Translations under genes and position numbers: made by a program | From: Panacagrimonas sp963975245 | Lineage (GTDB): Bacteria > Pseudomonadota > Gammaproteobacteria > Nevskiales > Nevskiaceae | Assembly: GCA_963975245.1 (NCBI GenBank) | Contig: CAXBFJ010000004.1 | Coordinates: 279,445-343,444 of the forward strand | DNA: 64,000 nt | Reading direction: 5' to 3' | The notes under the pieces: model-generated | Seen by the model: only the letters and a program-made list of their open reading frames with translations | Database searches by the model: none | What the model was told of the DNA's origin: nothing | Shown here: positions 26,940 through 36,357 of the stretch, one piece after another | Numbering within the stretch: the stretch's first letter is position 1 | Layout: each line of letters opens with the position of its first letter

Positions 26940-28115
26940 ATGAATCTAATTCTGGTTCTGCTGGCTGCGCCGTTGTTGCTCGCTACCACTTATCTGTTTT
27001 TGCTGACGGTGCTGAGCGGGCGTCGCTCCGCTCCGATCTGTGCACAGCGTGACCAGAAATTCCTGATCATTGTTCCGGCGCATGACGAGGCTGCCGGCAT
27101 TGCGCGAACCGTGGAAAGTCTCAAGGCGCTGGACTGGCCGGCGGATCAGTTCCGTACGCTGGTCGTTGCGGACAATTGCACCGATGACACCGCCAGCATC
27201 GCCCGCGAGGCAGGCGCTCAGGTGCTGGAACGGAATGACGCGAACCTGCGCGGCAAGGGTTATGCGCTGAAGCTGGCGTATGAGCATGCCCTCGAGGAGA
27301 GTTGGGCGGATGCCGTCGTGGTCATCGATGCTGACACCGACACGTCGCCCCTCATGCTTCGGGCTTTTGCCGCGCGCTTGGAACAGGGTGCAGGAGCGGT
27401 GCAGGCCTTCTACGGCGTGCGTAATCCAATGGCCTCATGGCGTACGCGCTTGTCGACCATTGCATTGGCCATATTTCATCGTCTGCGCGGTCGCGGTCGC
27501 GAACGGCTCGGGCTGTCGAGCGGCCTGCGCGGCAATGGTATGTGCTTCGCGTTAGAGACTTTGCGCAAGGTTCCGCATCGTGCTTTTTCTCTGGTCGAGG
27601 ATCTTGAGTACGGCATCGAGCTTGGCCGCGCCGGCATTCGGGTCTGGTATGCCGATGAAGCAGAAGTGCTTGCGGATATGGTTTCGGGTGAGAAAGCGGC
27701 CCGGTCACAACGGGAGCGCTGGGAAGGCGGTCGGCTGCGTATGGCGCAGACGCATGGTCCACGCTTGCTGGCAGATGCCCTGCGGCAACGCAGCGCCGTT
27801 CTTCTGGACCTGGCTGCTGATGTGCTGACGCCGCCGCTGGGTTACATCGGTCTGGGCAGCTTGTTGCTGGTGTTACTGGCGTTTGGTTTGCTGATGCTGC
27901 AGTTGGTTTCGGTCGTCGTTGCGCTCATTGCTGTTGTGCCGCTGCTCATCGTGCTGCTGCATGTTGCCCGTGGTGTGAGCCTCAGCGGTCTGGGGCTGCG
28001 GGCTTGGCTGGACATCGCCATGGCACCGTTCTATGTGCTCTGGAAACTGTCGCTGATGCTGCACCGCAAGGCGGGCAAGAAAGATGACTGGATTCGAACC
28101 CAGCGCGAACCCTGA
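26940..28115 (+). CDS. Family 2 glycosyltransferase, membrane-bound
   Basis: 391 residues from ATG 26940, with an AGG about 11 bases upstream; GTG 26928 would add four residues. An N-terminal membrane segment (3-25) precedes a GT-A domain with VADNCTDDTA (about 76-85), DADTDTS (130-136), the acceptor/base motif EDLEYG (220-225) and QRERWEGG (257-264). Two C-terminal membrane helices lie between 300 and 345. Resembles processive-type (cellulose synthase or hyaluronan-like) enzymes but may be a single-transfer enzyme. It ends the forward run; the next glycosyltransferase is inverted. Confidence 0.83.
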   Translation: MNLILVLLAAPLLLATTYLFLLTVLSGRRSAPICAQRDQKFLIIVPAHDEAAGIARTVESLKALDWPADQFRTLVVADNCTDDTASIAREAGAQVLERNDANLRGKGYALKLAYEHALEESWADAVVVIDADTDTSPLMLRAFAARLEQGAGAVQAFYGVRNPMASWRTRLSTIALAIFHRLRGRGRERLGLSSGLRGNGMCFALETLRKVPHRAFSLVEDLEYGIELGRAGIRVWYADEAEVLADMVSGEKAARSQRERWEGGRLRMAQTHGPRLLADALRQRSAVLLDLAADVLTPPLGYIGLGSLLLVLLAFGLLMLQLVSVVVALIAVVPLLIVLLHVARGVSLSGLGLRAWLDIAMAPFYVLWKLSLMLHRKAGKKDDWIRTQREP

Positions 28116-28159
28116 GCTATTGATGCACTTTGTCTGAAAGCGCGATTGAGTCGCTGCGT

Positions 28160-29446
28160 TCAGGCAAACTTCGGCGGAACCAGATGCGGCTTTTCGCCCT
28201 TGCCGCAAGCCCACTCCAGCACCTGCGTGGTCTGCGTCACCTTGCCATCCCAGCTGAGCGAATCTTTTGCGAAGACCTGCCCCGCCTCGGACATGCGGCG
28301 CAGCAAGGCCCGGTCGGTTTCGAGCTTTTCAAGTGCGGCGGTGAAACCCTCGCGGGTCTTGTCCAGATCAGTCAGGGGAATGCGAAAGCCCACGTCATCC
28401 GTGACGATATCCGCAGGGCCGCCGTAGTCGGCGACCAGCGGAACACAGCCCAACGCCAGGGCCTCAAAAACCACGCCTCCGCCAAAGTCGCGGATCGACG
28501 GAAACACCAAGGCATCCGAACGGGCAAAGGCGGCCATCGCCTGATCGTGTTTGAGCTCGCCGGTGAACTCGACGGATGACTCGATTCCCAATTTGCGCAC
28601 CAGCGCTTCGAGATCTGCGCGCTCCTTTCCGGCGCCAATCACCGTGAATCTGGCGCGGCCCTGCTTGATCAGCGGCGCGGCGGCTTCCAGTGCCAGGTCA
28701 CAGGCCTTGAGCGCGACCAGACGACCCACAAAGATCAGTTCCAGTGGCTTGTCTGCGTTGTGTTGTTCCCGGACCTTGACGCTGTCCGCGTGAATCCCGT
28801 TCTCAGGCACGAAGAAAACCCGCTCGGCCTGCGGCTGCATTTCCTTCCAGGTCTGGGTGGAGCCCACCATGATGGCCTTGGCATCCCGATAGGTGGAAGC
28901 CATGTAGGGCAAGAAGCGATAGAGCTTTCGAAACTTGCCGATCCACTCCTTGTCGCGGCTGGCCTGCTGGAAGCCCGGTGGCCAGGGCAGGCCGCCATTA
29001 ATGGGGCCGACTACGAAAGGCACGCCCAGACGCTTGAGCCGGCCAGAGAGAAAACTCGGCATTGCCGGTGAGACCGGAGTAAGGCGCAGGACCACATCAA
29101 ACGCGCCCGCGGCGAGCTCCTTGCGCATGGCACGCCAGGCGCGCCACTCGAACATCAGGTAGATCGGCACGCGAAACAGTGTCAGTGCCTGGCTGCCGAA
29201 ATCGCGCTTGAAAATATGGTTGAAGGCCCAGTACTCGAGTTTGTCGAGCCAGGGCATCGTGATGTAACGAACTTGCTTGTAACTATTCTTGCGGCTCTCA
29301 ATTCCCGCCCGGTTATCACCATGGGTGAGCAGGGTCACCTCATGAATTCGTGACAGTGCGGTCGAGTGATTGTGGCTGACCAGAGGCACACTCACCCATT
29401 CAGGATTGTTCGAATCTGCGATAAGTAGCAAGCGCAATGATTTCAT
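28160..29446 (-). CDS. Family 4-like glycosyltransferase
   Basis: 428 residues, GT-B fold. Visible: IFVGRLVALKACDLALEAA, then VFPSIRDFGGGVVFEALALG, corresponding to the usual E-x7-E motif with Asp in the first position, and the nucleotide-sugar site. Opposite in orientation to the genes on both sides and convergent with the GT2 gene, separated by 44 bases. The ATG at 29446 begins at the family-like MKSLRLLLIADSNN; a longer open frame exists upstream. It is probably part of the same polysaccharide cluster. Confidence 0.83.
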   Translation of the reverse strand: MKSLRLLLIADSNNPEWVSVPLVSHNHSTALSRIHEVTLLTHGDNRAGIESRKNSYKQVRYITMPWLDKLEYWAFNHIFKRDFGSQALTLFRVPIYLMFEWRAWRAMRKELAAGAFDVVLRLTPVSPAMPSFLSGRLKRLGVPFVVGPINGGLPWPPGFQQASRDKEWIGKFRKLYRFLPYMASTYRDAKAIMVGSTQTWKEMQPQAERVFFVPENGIHADSVKVREQHNADKPLELIFVGRLVALKACDLALEAAAPLIKQGRARFTVIGAGKERADLEALVRKLGIESSVEFTGELKHDQAMAAFARSDALVFPSIRDFGGGVVFEALALGCVPLVADYGGPADIVTDDVGFRIPLTDLDKTREGFTAALEKLETDRALLRRMSEAGQVFAKDSLSWDGKVTQTTQVLEWACGKGEKPHLVPPKFA

Positions 29447-29725
29447 TCTGGGTTGGAGAAAGTGTCGGGCGCGGGGCGTCAGGGAGTGATGCACGGTTAT
29501 CGTGCACGGGTCTCGGCGATGCTTCGAGATTATCAGATGCGCATGGCGGCGCGTTCATGACAGCATGGTTGCGCAGGAAGGGCGTGGTAATCTTCGCCGC
29601 TTCTGAAAGCCACGAGTCGGACACTGCATTCTCTTGCTGATCGGGCCTGCCAGACACCGTTCCTGTTTTCCCGTCCGACCTATGTCGCACGTCATTATTT
29701 CCATCATTACCGATACGAGCCTGAC

Positions 29726-31042
29726 GTGATCAAGCGACTCTATGGCAGCCGCATCCTTCGCCTGTTCAGTGCGGCAGTCATTGATCAGGGCATCATTTCC
29801 CTAGCCAACCTGGCGCTTGCCGCCCTGCTGATCCGGTATGTGGGCGCAGGCGAATACGGACTGTTTGTACTGGTGCAGGTCTCCATCGCCTTGCTGGCCA
29901 GCATCATGGATGCCTGGGTCAACGGGCCGCTCTCTGTTTTGGCACCACAGCGCAGCGAAGAGCAGCGCGACGTGATGATCAGCGGTGTGCGCTTCAGCTT
30001 ATTGCGATTCCTGGGTCTGTTGTTCCTGCCCTGCCTGGCGGTTCCATTGATTGGCTCCGCGCTGGGGTTCATTGAATCGAGCATGGTGCCGCTTCTGGTC
30101 ATGGGTGTGATCGCAGGCACGATCGGTCTGTATCGAGAGTTCTTGCGCAGCGCCCTGCGTATCCGCGCGGAAATGAACAAGCTGCTTCTGGCAGATGCCG
30201 TCTACGTGACAGTTCTGATCTCGGGCGCGGTACTGGTGGTCAATGTTCCTGATCCTTCAGCGGTGAAAGCGTTGATGGCGCTAGCGGTTGCCGCCGCCAC
30301 CGGCATTTTCTTCCTGCGCAGGGCACTGGATATTCCCAAGTTCAGCGATGCGGCGGTGCGCAAGAGCTCGTGGCGCGAAATGCGGCCACTGGGTATCTGG
30401 GCTGCCGTGGGAGCCGCGATCTACTGGGTGCAGAGCCAGTCCTTCAACTACGCCCTGGCGATTCGCTTGTCAGAAGTTGCAGTCGGGCACGTCAATGCAT
30501 CGCGCTTGATGATCATGCCCATGTTCCAGTTGTGTACAGGTGTGTCTCACCTGTTGCTGCCCAGCGCGGCGGGCTGGCTTCATCACGAGGGCTTGCCGAG
30601 CCTGGTGCGCCGCCTGCTCAAGTTCATGGCGGTTCTGCTGGTCATGGACGTGGCCTACCTGCTGGTGCTCTGGATCATGCGTGACTGGATCACCGAAGAT
30701 CTGATGCGCGCCGAGATTCCACACCGGGATTTACTGATTCTGCTTTGGGCCACGCATGCCTTGCTGGGCATGACGCGCGAAATGCTGCAGGCCGCACTGC
30801 TGGCGCTCAAGCGCTTCCGCGCACTGGCCTGGTTGTCTCTAGTGGCCGCTGTCGCGGCGCTCGGCGCCATGTGGTTCGGCGTGGTGCATCTGGGCGCACC
30901 GGGGGCGGTCGTCGGCACCGCGGCAGGCGAGCTGACCTTCCTGATTGGCCTGATCTTCCTGCTGATGCAAAGCCTGAGACGTGATCGCGCAGCCACGCAA
31001 CAAGCTGACGGTTCCGTCCGAAATGGAAGACAAGAATTATGA
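29726..31042 (+). CDS. Polysaccharide flippase (Wzx/MATE-like)
   Basis: 438 residues with about twelve membrane segments; GTG start. The N-terminal ALLIRYVGAGEYGLFVLVQ is typical of the Wzx/MVF lipopolysaccharide biosynthesis exporters. Its role would be flipping lipid-linked repeat units for the ligase/polymerase at the start of the cluster. Stop overlaps the start of the next glycosyltransferase (ATGA), so the two are coupled. About 280 bases separate it from the divergent GT4 gene, a likely two-way promoter region; no clear box is visible. Confidence 0.82.
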   Translation: MIKRLYGSRILRLFSAAVIDQGIISLANLALAALLIRYVGAGEYGLFVLVQVSIALLASIMDAWVNGPLSVLAPQRSEEQRDVMISGVRFSLLRFLGLLFLPCLAVPLIGSALGFIESSMVPLLVMGVIAGTIGLYREFLRSALRIRAEMNKLLLADAVYVTVLISGAVLVVNVPDPSAVKALMALAVAAATGIFFLRRALDIPKFSDAAVRKSSWREMRPLGIWAAVGAAIYWVQSQSFNYALAIRLSEVAVGHVNASRLMIMPMFQLCTGVSHLLLPSAAGWLHHEGLPSLVRRLLKFMAVLLVMDVAYLLVLWIMRDWITEDLMRAEIPHRDLLILLWATHALLGMTREMLQAALLALKRFRALAWLSLVAAVAALGAMWFGVVHLGAPGAVVGTAAGELTFLIGLIFLLMQSLRRDRAATQQADGSVRNGRQEL

Positions 31043-32256
31043 AGCCGAAACGCATCGTCATCCTGGCCAGTTTCAGGATCTTTCCCGCGGAAACTGGCGG
31101 TCATTTGCGCACTGCGGTGGTCGCCAAGGTGTTAGCCCGTTTGGGTCACGATGTCCTGGTCTATTCCATGGCGGGCCGACGCGCGGACTACGCCACACCC
31201 GACCGTGCTGTTGGTTATCGGGTGGACCAGATTGAGGACAATCTGCGCGAAGAAATACATCTGGGCCTGGGCAGCGGCATTGCACAGGCGGCGACGCGCC
31301 GCCTGCGGCTGGCTCGAATCTGGGTTCTGCTGCTGCTGCGTTTTGGCCTGCTACCTCGCAGGATGAAAATGGCGCTGGAATCGGCTGACATCTGCATCAG
31401 CGACATGCCCTGGAGCTTGCCGCCACGTGGATTTGAAACCACCAAGCCATGGCTGCTGCTCAGTCACAATCTGGAGCACAGGTTGCTTGAGCAAGGGCGT
31501 CCCCTAGAGAGGCCGTTTTCCGGATGGCTCAAGCGCATCGAAGCCAAGGTGCCGCAGCGCTATGTCGGTGTGTTGACCTGCGCAGACGATGACCATCAAT
31601 TCTTCGAAAGGCACGACCCGGAGAAACGCTGCGTCCTTTCACCGGTTGGCTGTGCCGTTGATCCGCTGAGCTATCAGCAAGAGCCTGACGTTCGCGAATC
31701 CACGCGTCGTGAACTGGGTGTCGCTGAAGACGAAACGATGTTCGTCTTCAGCGGAAGCAGCTTCCAGCCCAATGTTGACGCCTTCGAATGGCTGCAGAAA
31801 TTTTCAAAAGATCATGCAGATTTTCTACAGCGCGAAAAAATTCGCTTTGTCGTAGTGGGGACGGTCTCAGCTCGTGCCTGGAAAAGCGGGGCCATGATCG
31901 TCACTGGCCGGGTGGAAGAAATAAACCCCTACTTCATGGCGGCTGATATCGGATTGAACCCCGTGGTCTGGGGTTCAGGCGCAAACGTGAAGATGTTTGA
32001 ATACATTGCTGCGCGCCTGCCACTGATGTCTACCCAGTTCGGCGTGCGAGGCATCAAACTCGAGGCGGGCACAGATTTCCATCTTTTTGACCGGGATCAT
32101 TTTGAGCAGCGTCTGATCGACTTGCGTCGGGCGCTTCCGGATAGAGCTGCGCGACTGGCGTTTGCAGAATCAGTCTGGAACCGGCACAAGCAGATTATCG
32201 ACATTCATCAGGTGCTGGAGAACGCCCTGGAAGATCTTCACCTGTTCGATTCCTGA
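31039..32256 (+). CDS. Glycosyltransferase (GT4-like, Glyco_trans_1_4 type)
   Basis: 405 residues, GT-B fold. N-terminal ILASFRIFPAETGGHLRTAV matches a sugar-transferase start; LLSHNLEHRLLEQG and VLTCADDDHQFFER are seen in the middle, FVFSGSSFQPNVDAFEW begins the C-terminal half and GANVKMFEYIAARLPLMST is the donor-binding region. Overlaps the flippase gene by four bases. Its stop is 12 bases from that of the opposing oxidoreductase gene, marking the end of the polysaccharide cluster. Confidence 0.82.
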   Translation: MKPKRIVILASFRIFPAETGGHLRTAVVAKVLARLGHDVLVYSMAGRRADYATPDRAVGYRVDQIEDNLREEIHLGLGSGIAQAATRRLRLARIWVLLLLRFGLLPRRMKMALESADICISDMPWSLPPRGFETTKPWLLLSHNLEHRLLEQGRPLERPFSGWLKRIEAKVPQRYVGVLTCADDDHQFFERHDPEKRCVLSPVGCAVDPLSYQQEPDVRESTRRELGVAEDETMFVFSGSSFQPNVDAFEWLQKFSKDHADFLQREKIRFVVVGTVSARAWKSGAMIVTGRVEEINPYFMAADIGLNPVVWGSGANVKMFEYIAARLPLMSTQFGVRGIKLEAGTDFHLFDRDHFEQRLIDLRRALPDRAARLAFAESVWNRHKQIIDIHQVLENALEDLHLFDS

Positions 32257-32268
32257 AACGACGGAAAG

Positions 32269-33417
32269 TCACTGCGCCCAGGGCATGGGGGCCAGGGGGT
32301 CGAAGCGCGACTGGATTTCTCGTGGCCGGCCGTGAATTTCCGGGTGCTGCATGCACAGCACCAGCTCTGTCACGTGTAGTGACCATTGAGCCGATAGCCG
32401 GCTAGGGCGATTCTCGCGCGCGGCTGAAGCCGTTTCCGCTACGCCGCGACAGAAATCCATGCAATTGGCGCCCTTGCTGTCGCGAACAAATTTTGATTTA
32501 CGAACCAGGGGCAGACGACGCGGCCCAAGACCCATCATCTTTGCTAGGGCTGGATGACGCTCGGCTCGTCGGGAGAATCGATGATGCCGGCTGATCTGAA
32601 CCTTGCTGCCATAATCCCAGGCCTGATCCGTGGATAACCAGCCATCGTCACCAAAAATACGAAACCGGTGATCGTGGGGCGGATACAGGCTGCAGGTAAA
32701 GCGGGCGACAGGCCCACTGACAAACTCGATGCAGGCCGTCGAGTAATCGGCAGTGTTTACATCCAGCGCAATGCCCTTGTCCGGCTGCAGAACAGTGGAA
32801 AAGGAAGTCATCCGCTTAGCCGGGCCAAAGAAGGCGGTGAGCCAGGTCATGTAATAGCCAGCGTGTTCCAGGGTACAGCCCACCTCAAACTCATCCTTGG
32901 CGGGCCAGGGTGCGCCACTGGCGCTGACCCACTCGGCAAAATTGTGCTGCGGGACATTGCCATCGTCGAGTTCTGCATAGACCAGGCGCGGGGTACCGAT
33001 GCGCCCATCGCGCAATGCCTTCCAGATGGTTTGGGCCGTTTCACTCAGCACCGTGCAGGGCGCGCCGTTGATCTGAAGTCCGCGTGCTTCGGCCATCTCT
33101 ACCAGTTGCTCTGCGTGCTGCAGATCCATAGCCAGCGGCTTTTCCGAGTACACGTGCTTACCCGCCTCAAGCGCCGCGGCTGAAATCTCGAAATGACTCG
33201 ATGGGTTGGTGAGATTGACGATCAACTCGACACGATCATCACCCAGAACAGCCTCCAGGCTCGGATAGATGTTGCTGACGCCGTAGTACTCCGCGTGGGC
33301 CTTGGCGCGCTCCATATTCCTGTCGTAAACGCCTTGCAGCTCCAGTTCAGGGTGGTTGCACAGCGTGGCAGCATAAAAATCAGCTACGTAGCCACACCCG
33401 ATGATGGCAATACGCAT
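32269..33417 (-). CDS. Gfo/Idh/MocA-family oxidoreductase
   Basis: 382 residues. Rossmann fold start IAIIGCGYVADFYAATL, then the family motif SEKPLAMD with the catalytic-site Lys, and a C-terminal substrate domain including CTLEHAGYYMTWLTAFFG. NAD(P)-dependent oxidation or reduction of sugar-type substrates by family; the specific substrate is not readable. Begins one base after the stop of the adjacent paralogue-family gene. The open frame extends 123 codons further upstream but that part lies across the neighbouring gene and is not family-like. Confidence 0.85.
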   Translation of the reverse strand: MRIAIIGCGYVADFYAATLCNHPELELQGVYDRNMERAKAHAEYYGVSNIYPSLEAVLGDDRVELIVNLTNPSSHFEISAAALEAGKHVYSEKPLAMDLQHAEQLVEMAEARGLQINGAPCTVLSETAQTIWKALRDGRIGTPRLVYAELDDGNVPQHNFAEWVSASGAPWPAKDEFEVGCTLEHAGYYMTWLTAFFGPAKRMTSFSTVLQPDKGIALDVNTADYSTACIEFVSGPVARFTCSLYPPHDHRFRIFGDDGWLSTDQAWDYGSKVQISRHHRFSRRAERHPALAKMMGLGPRRLPLVRKSKFVRDSKGANCMDFCRGVAETASAARENRPSRLSAQWSLHVTELVLCMQHPEIHGRPREIQSRFDPLAPMPWAQ

Positions 33418-33418
33418 A

Positions 33419-34486
33419 TCAGCTCTCCCAGGCTGAGCGAATCCGGTCAACGGTTCTAAGGATGTCCAAAGTTGCATCGAGCGGCATGTCCGGACTTTCC
33501 AGCAGACCTTGCCGAAGGCAGCGCATGACTTCCTCTGCCTCCACGGTGTAGCCGGTACCCGCAACGTAAATCGCCTCGGGTTTGCTGCGCATGCGATCGC
33601 GCAGCTGTCGCAGCCATTGCAGGAGCGGGCGCAGCAAGCGGTGTTGCTTGATGCGGCTTTTGAGCCCTGCTGATGCCAGCGGCGAATCGCCAACAGCATG
33701 CTGCTTGCGGATGCTGAAGCGCTCGCAGAAATACAGTGGTGCTTCCAGCTCGATGCAGCCGCCTGGACCGTAGATCCGTGCGTCATTGCACAGGTTGGCT
33801 GCCAGGCTTGCGCTGAGGACGGCCTGCTGGCCTTGCGCGTACTCGAGCAGGATATTCACCTGAGCATCGGCACCGCTACCTGCATTAATCTTGCTGGCCT
33901 GCACCCGGCTCGGCGTGCCAAACACCCGCTGGGCCAGCGCCAGCGGATAGACGCCCAGATCCATGAGCGCGCCAGCGCCCGGGCCTTCAAACAATCGGCT
34001 GCCCGGCGTCTGTTCACGCAGGAAGCCGAGCTGCGCATGCAATAGCGTGGGGGCGCCGATGACACCTTCATCGAGCCGCTGCATGGCCTGCTTCAGGGCA
34101 GGCGAGCAACGCATCCACATGGCATCCATGCAGAACACGTTCTGCGCTCGCGCGGCGGCAATGATTTCCGCCGCCTCCGCAGCATTGAGCGCAAAGGGCT
34201 TCTCGCACAAAACAGCTTTGCCCGCCGCGATGGCCATCAGGCAATGCGGCTTGTGCAGCTCGTTGGGCGTTGCGATGTAGACAACATCAATCTCGCCGTC
34301 TGCGACCAGCGCTTCATAACTGCCGTAGCTGCGCGCGATGCCAAAGCGACGGGCAAACTCATGAGCCTTTTGCTCGCTGCGTGAGGCCACCGCAACCATC
34401 TGCGCGCCCTGGGCACTCTTGAGGCCATTTGCAAATGCATCCGCTATCCAGCCTGTTCCCAGAATGCCCCAGCGGATCGCGCGCAT
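33419..34486 (-). CDS. Gfo/Idh/MocA-family oxidoreductase, dihydrodiol dehydrogenase-like
   Basis: 355 residues. IRWGILGTGWIADAFANGL is the nucleotide-binding start, CEKPFALN the EKP motif, and FCMDAMWMRCSPALKQ with LMDLGVYPLALAQRVFG is typical of the dimeric dihydrodiol/xylose dehydrogenase branch. Not closely similar to the next gene except in fold. It follows trpC by 30 bases on the same strand, so it may be read from the trp transcript, yet adjacency to the polysaccharide cluster suggests sugar-nucleotide or sugar chemistry. Substrate unknown. Confidence 0.83.
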   Translation of the reverse strand: MRAIRWGILGTGWIADAFANGLKSAQGAQMVAVASRSEQKAHEFARRFGIARSYGSYEALVADGEIDVVYIATPNELHKPHCLMAIAAGKAVLCEKPFALNAAEAAEIIAAARAQNVFCMDAMWMRCSPALKQAMQRLDEGVIGAPTLLHAQLGFLREQTPGSRLFEGPGAGALMDLGVYPLALAQRVFGTPSRVQASKINAGSGADAQVNILLEYAQGQQAVLSASLAANLCNDARIYGPGGCIELEAPLYFCERFSIRKQHAVGDSPLASAGLKSRIKQHRLLRPLLQWLRQLRDRMRSKPEAIYVAGTGYTVEAEEVMRCLRQGLLESPDMPLDATLDILRTVDRIRSAWES

Positions 34487-34516
34487 GATCTGTCCCTTTC
34501 TTGCTTGAGTGCGCCT

Positions 34517-35320
34517 TCAGGCGTCGAGAATGTTTCGCTTCAGGGCGACGCCTGGATTGGGTTCCCGCATCAGCGATTCGCCGACCAGAAAGCGCTTCAC
34601 ACCTGCGTCGAGCAGTCGACGTACGTCCGCGCGTGTGCTCAGCCCGCTTTCAGTGACCACATCAAGTCCGGGCGGCAACCAGGGCAGCAGGTCGAGTGTG
34701 GTTTCAATGCGGGTCTCGAAGCTGCGCAGGTTTCGGTTGTTGATGCCAAGCAGGTAGTCATTGCCAAGGCCTGCACCGAGCACCTTGTTGAGCTCGGCAG
34801 AATCGTGAATCTCGACCAGCACATCCATGTTCAATGCGCGCGCTGTTCGATGCAGCGTGGTCATCGCAGTCTGTGACAAGGCCGCTGCGATCAGCAGGAT
34901 GCAATCTGCGCCCATGGCGCGGGATTCCAGAACCTGCAACTCATCAATGATGAAGTCCTTGCGAATTGCCGGAATCTTTACGGCGGCGTGTGCCGTCACG
35001 AAATCAGCTTCGGAGCCTTGAAAGAAATCTTCATCGGTCAGGACGGACAGACAGGCCGAGCCACTTTTCTCGTACTCCTGAGCAATCCATTTTGGATCGA
35101 AATCCGTCCGAATCAGGCCCTTCGAAGGGGAGGCGCGCTTGATCTCGGTGATGACAGCTGGGCCGCCACGGTCCGCGACTTCTTTCAGGCGGCGGGCAAA
35201 TCCGCGCGGGGCTTGCTGCTGCTCGGCGCGCTGCATAAGCGTGCTGTCACTGACCCGCTTGCGCAGGTCGGCAATTTCTTCGCGCTTGCGCGCGAGAATA
35301 CGTTCAAGAATATCGCTCAA
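34517..35320 (-). CDS. trpC: Indole-3-glycerol phosphate synthase TrpC
   Basis: 267 residues, TIM barrel, monofunctional (not fused to TrpF). Motifs: VITEIKRASPSKGLIR, with both catalytic lysines, the DFFQGS loop, IRKDFIIDELQVLESRAMGA, INNRNLRSFE and ESGLSTRADVR. Its start overlaps the trpD stop by four bases. No trpF, trpB or trpA lies in the window. Confidence 0.95.
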   Translation of the reverse strand: MSDILERILARKREEIADLRKRVSDSTLMQRAEQQQAPRGFARRLKEVADRGGPAVITEIKRASPSKGLIRTDFDPKWIAQEYEKSGSACLSVLTDEDFFQGSEADFVTAHAAVKIPAIRKDFIIDELQVLESRAMGADCILLIAAALSQTAMTTLHRTARALNMDVLVEIHDSAELNKVLGAGLGNDYLLGINNRNLRSFETRIETTLDLLPWLPPGLDVVTESGLSTRADVRRLLDAGVKRFLVGESLMREPNPGVALKRNILDA

Positions 35321-36357
35321 GCGGTCTCACCCCTGAAGCTGGAAGAATAGGCGGCCAGCTCCTCTAGCTTTTGTGCGGCATTGCCATTGGCAATGGTGTC
35401 GCGCGCAAGATCGACGCCAGATTTGAAATCAGGTGCCAGACCCGCAACGTAGATCGCGGCAGCTGCATTGAGCACCACAATGTCGCGCGCCGGGCCGTTC
35501 ACATTGTTGAGGGCGGCACGGATCAGGCTCAGGCTCTGCAAAGGGCCATCGACTTTCAGATCTGAAATGCTGCCGCCACGGATATCGAAGCTGCTCGGGG
35601 TAATCGCCCCCGTGCGAATCTGGCCATCGCTGAGTTCCGCGAACTGCGTTCTCGCCGCGATGGAGATTTCATCCAGCCCATCTTCGCTGTGCACAATCAT
35701 GACCTTGGTCGCGCCCAATTCCTTGAGCACCTGAGCCAGTGGTCGCAGCCAGTGCGCATCAAAAACGCCAATGACCTGACGTTTGGCCCCGGCGGGGTTG
35801 GTCAGCGGGCCCAGCAAATTGAACAGCGTACGCACGGCCATCTCGCGGCGCGGTCCGATGGCGTGCTTCATTGCTGAATGAAACGCTGGCGCAAACATGA
35901 AGCCCACGCCGACTTTCTCAACGCAGCGACCCACCTCTTCTGGCGACAGATCCAGAGCCACGCCGGCGGCTTCAAGCACATCCGCACTGCCGGAGGTGCC
36001 CGATACGGATCGGTTGCCGTGCTTGGCCACATGGCCGCCGGCAGCAGCAACGACCAGCGCTGATGCCGTAGAGACATTGAATATTGAAGCGCCGTCACCG
36101 CCTGTTCCGCAGGTATCCACGACCTTGTCCTGCAGTTCGGCAGATACCGGAACCGGGGTGGCGAGTTCGCGCATGACCTGTGCGGCGCCGGTAATCTCGT
36201 CCACCGATTCGCCCTTCATGCGCAGGGCTACCAGCAGGCCCGCAATCTGTGCCGGAGTTCCCTGCCCCGTCATGATTTCGCGCATCGCGCTGCTCATTTC
36301 TTCGCGCGAAAGCGATTCGCGCGCGACCACCTTCTGCAATGCTTGCTGCAACTTCAT
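35317..36357 (-). CDS. trpD: Anthranilate phosphoribosyltransferase TrpD
   Basis: 346 residues. Motifs: VDTCGTGGDGASIFNVSTA (PRPP loop), KHGNRSVSGTSGSADVLEA, and NLLGPLTNPA. It transfers phosphoribose to anthranilate in tryptophan synthesis. Overlaps both trpG upstream and trpC downstream by four bases, a tightly packed trpGDC unit. Confidence 0.95.
   Translation of the reverse strand: MKLQQALQKVVARESLSREEMSSAMREIMTGQGTPAQIAGLLVALRMKGESVDEITGAAQVMRELATPVPVSAELQDKVVDTCGTGGDGASIFNVSTASALVVAAAGGHVAKHGNRSVSGTSGSADVLEAAGVALDLSPEEVGRCVEKVGVGFMFAPAFHSAMKHAIGPRREMAVRTLFNLLGPLTNPAGAKRQVIGVFDAHWLRPLAQVLKELGATKVMIVHSEDGLDEISIAARTQFAELSDGQIRTGAITPSSFDIRGGSISDLKVDGPLQSLSLIRAALNNVNGPARDIVVLNAAAAIYVAGLAPDFKSGVDLARDTIANGNAAQKLEELAAYSSSFRGETA

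Noticed and set aside
28080..28150. Minus-strand T-arm-like sequence (GGGTTCGAATCC) suggestive of a tRNA 3' half
   Set aside because: It lies in the coding end of the GT2 gene (KKDDWIRTQREP), and no acceptor-stem or anticodon arm pairs with it upstream. Chance resemblance.
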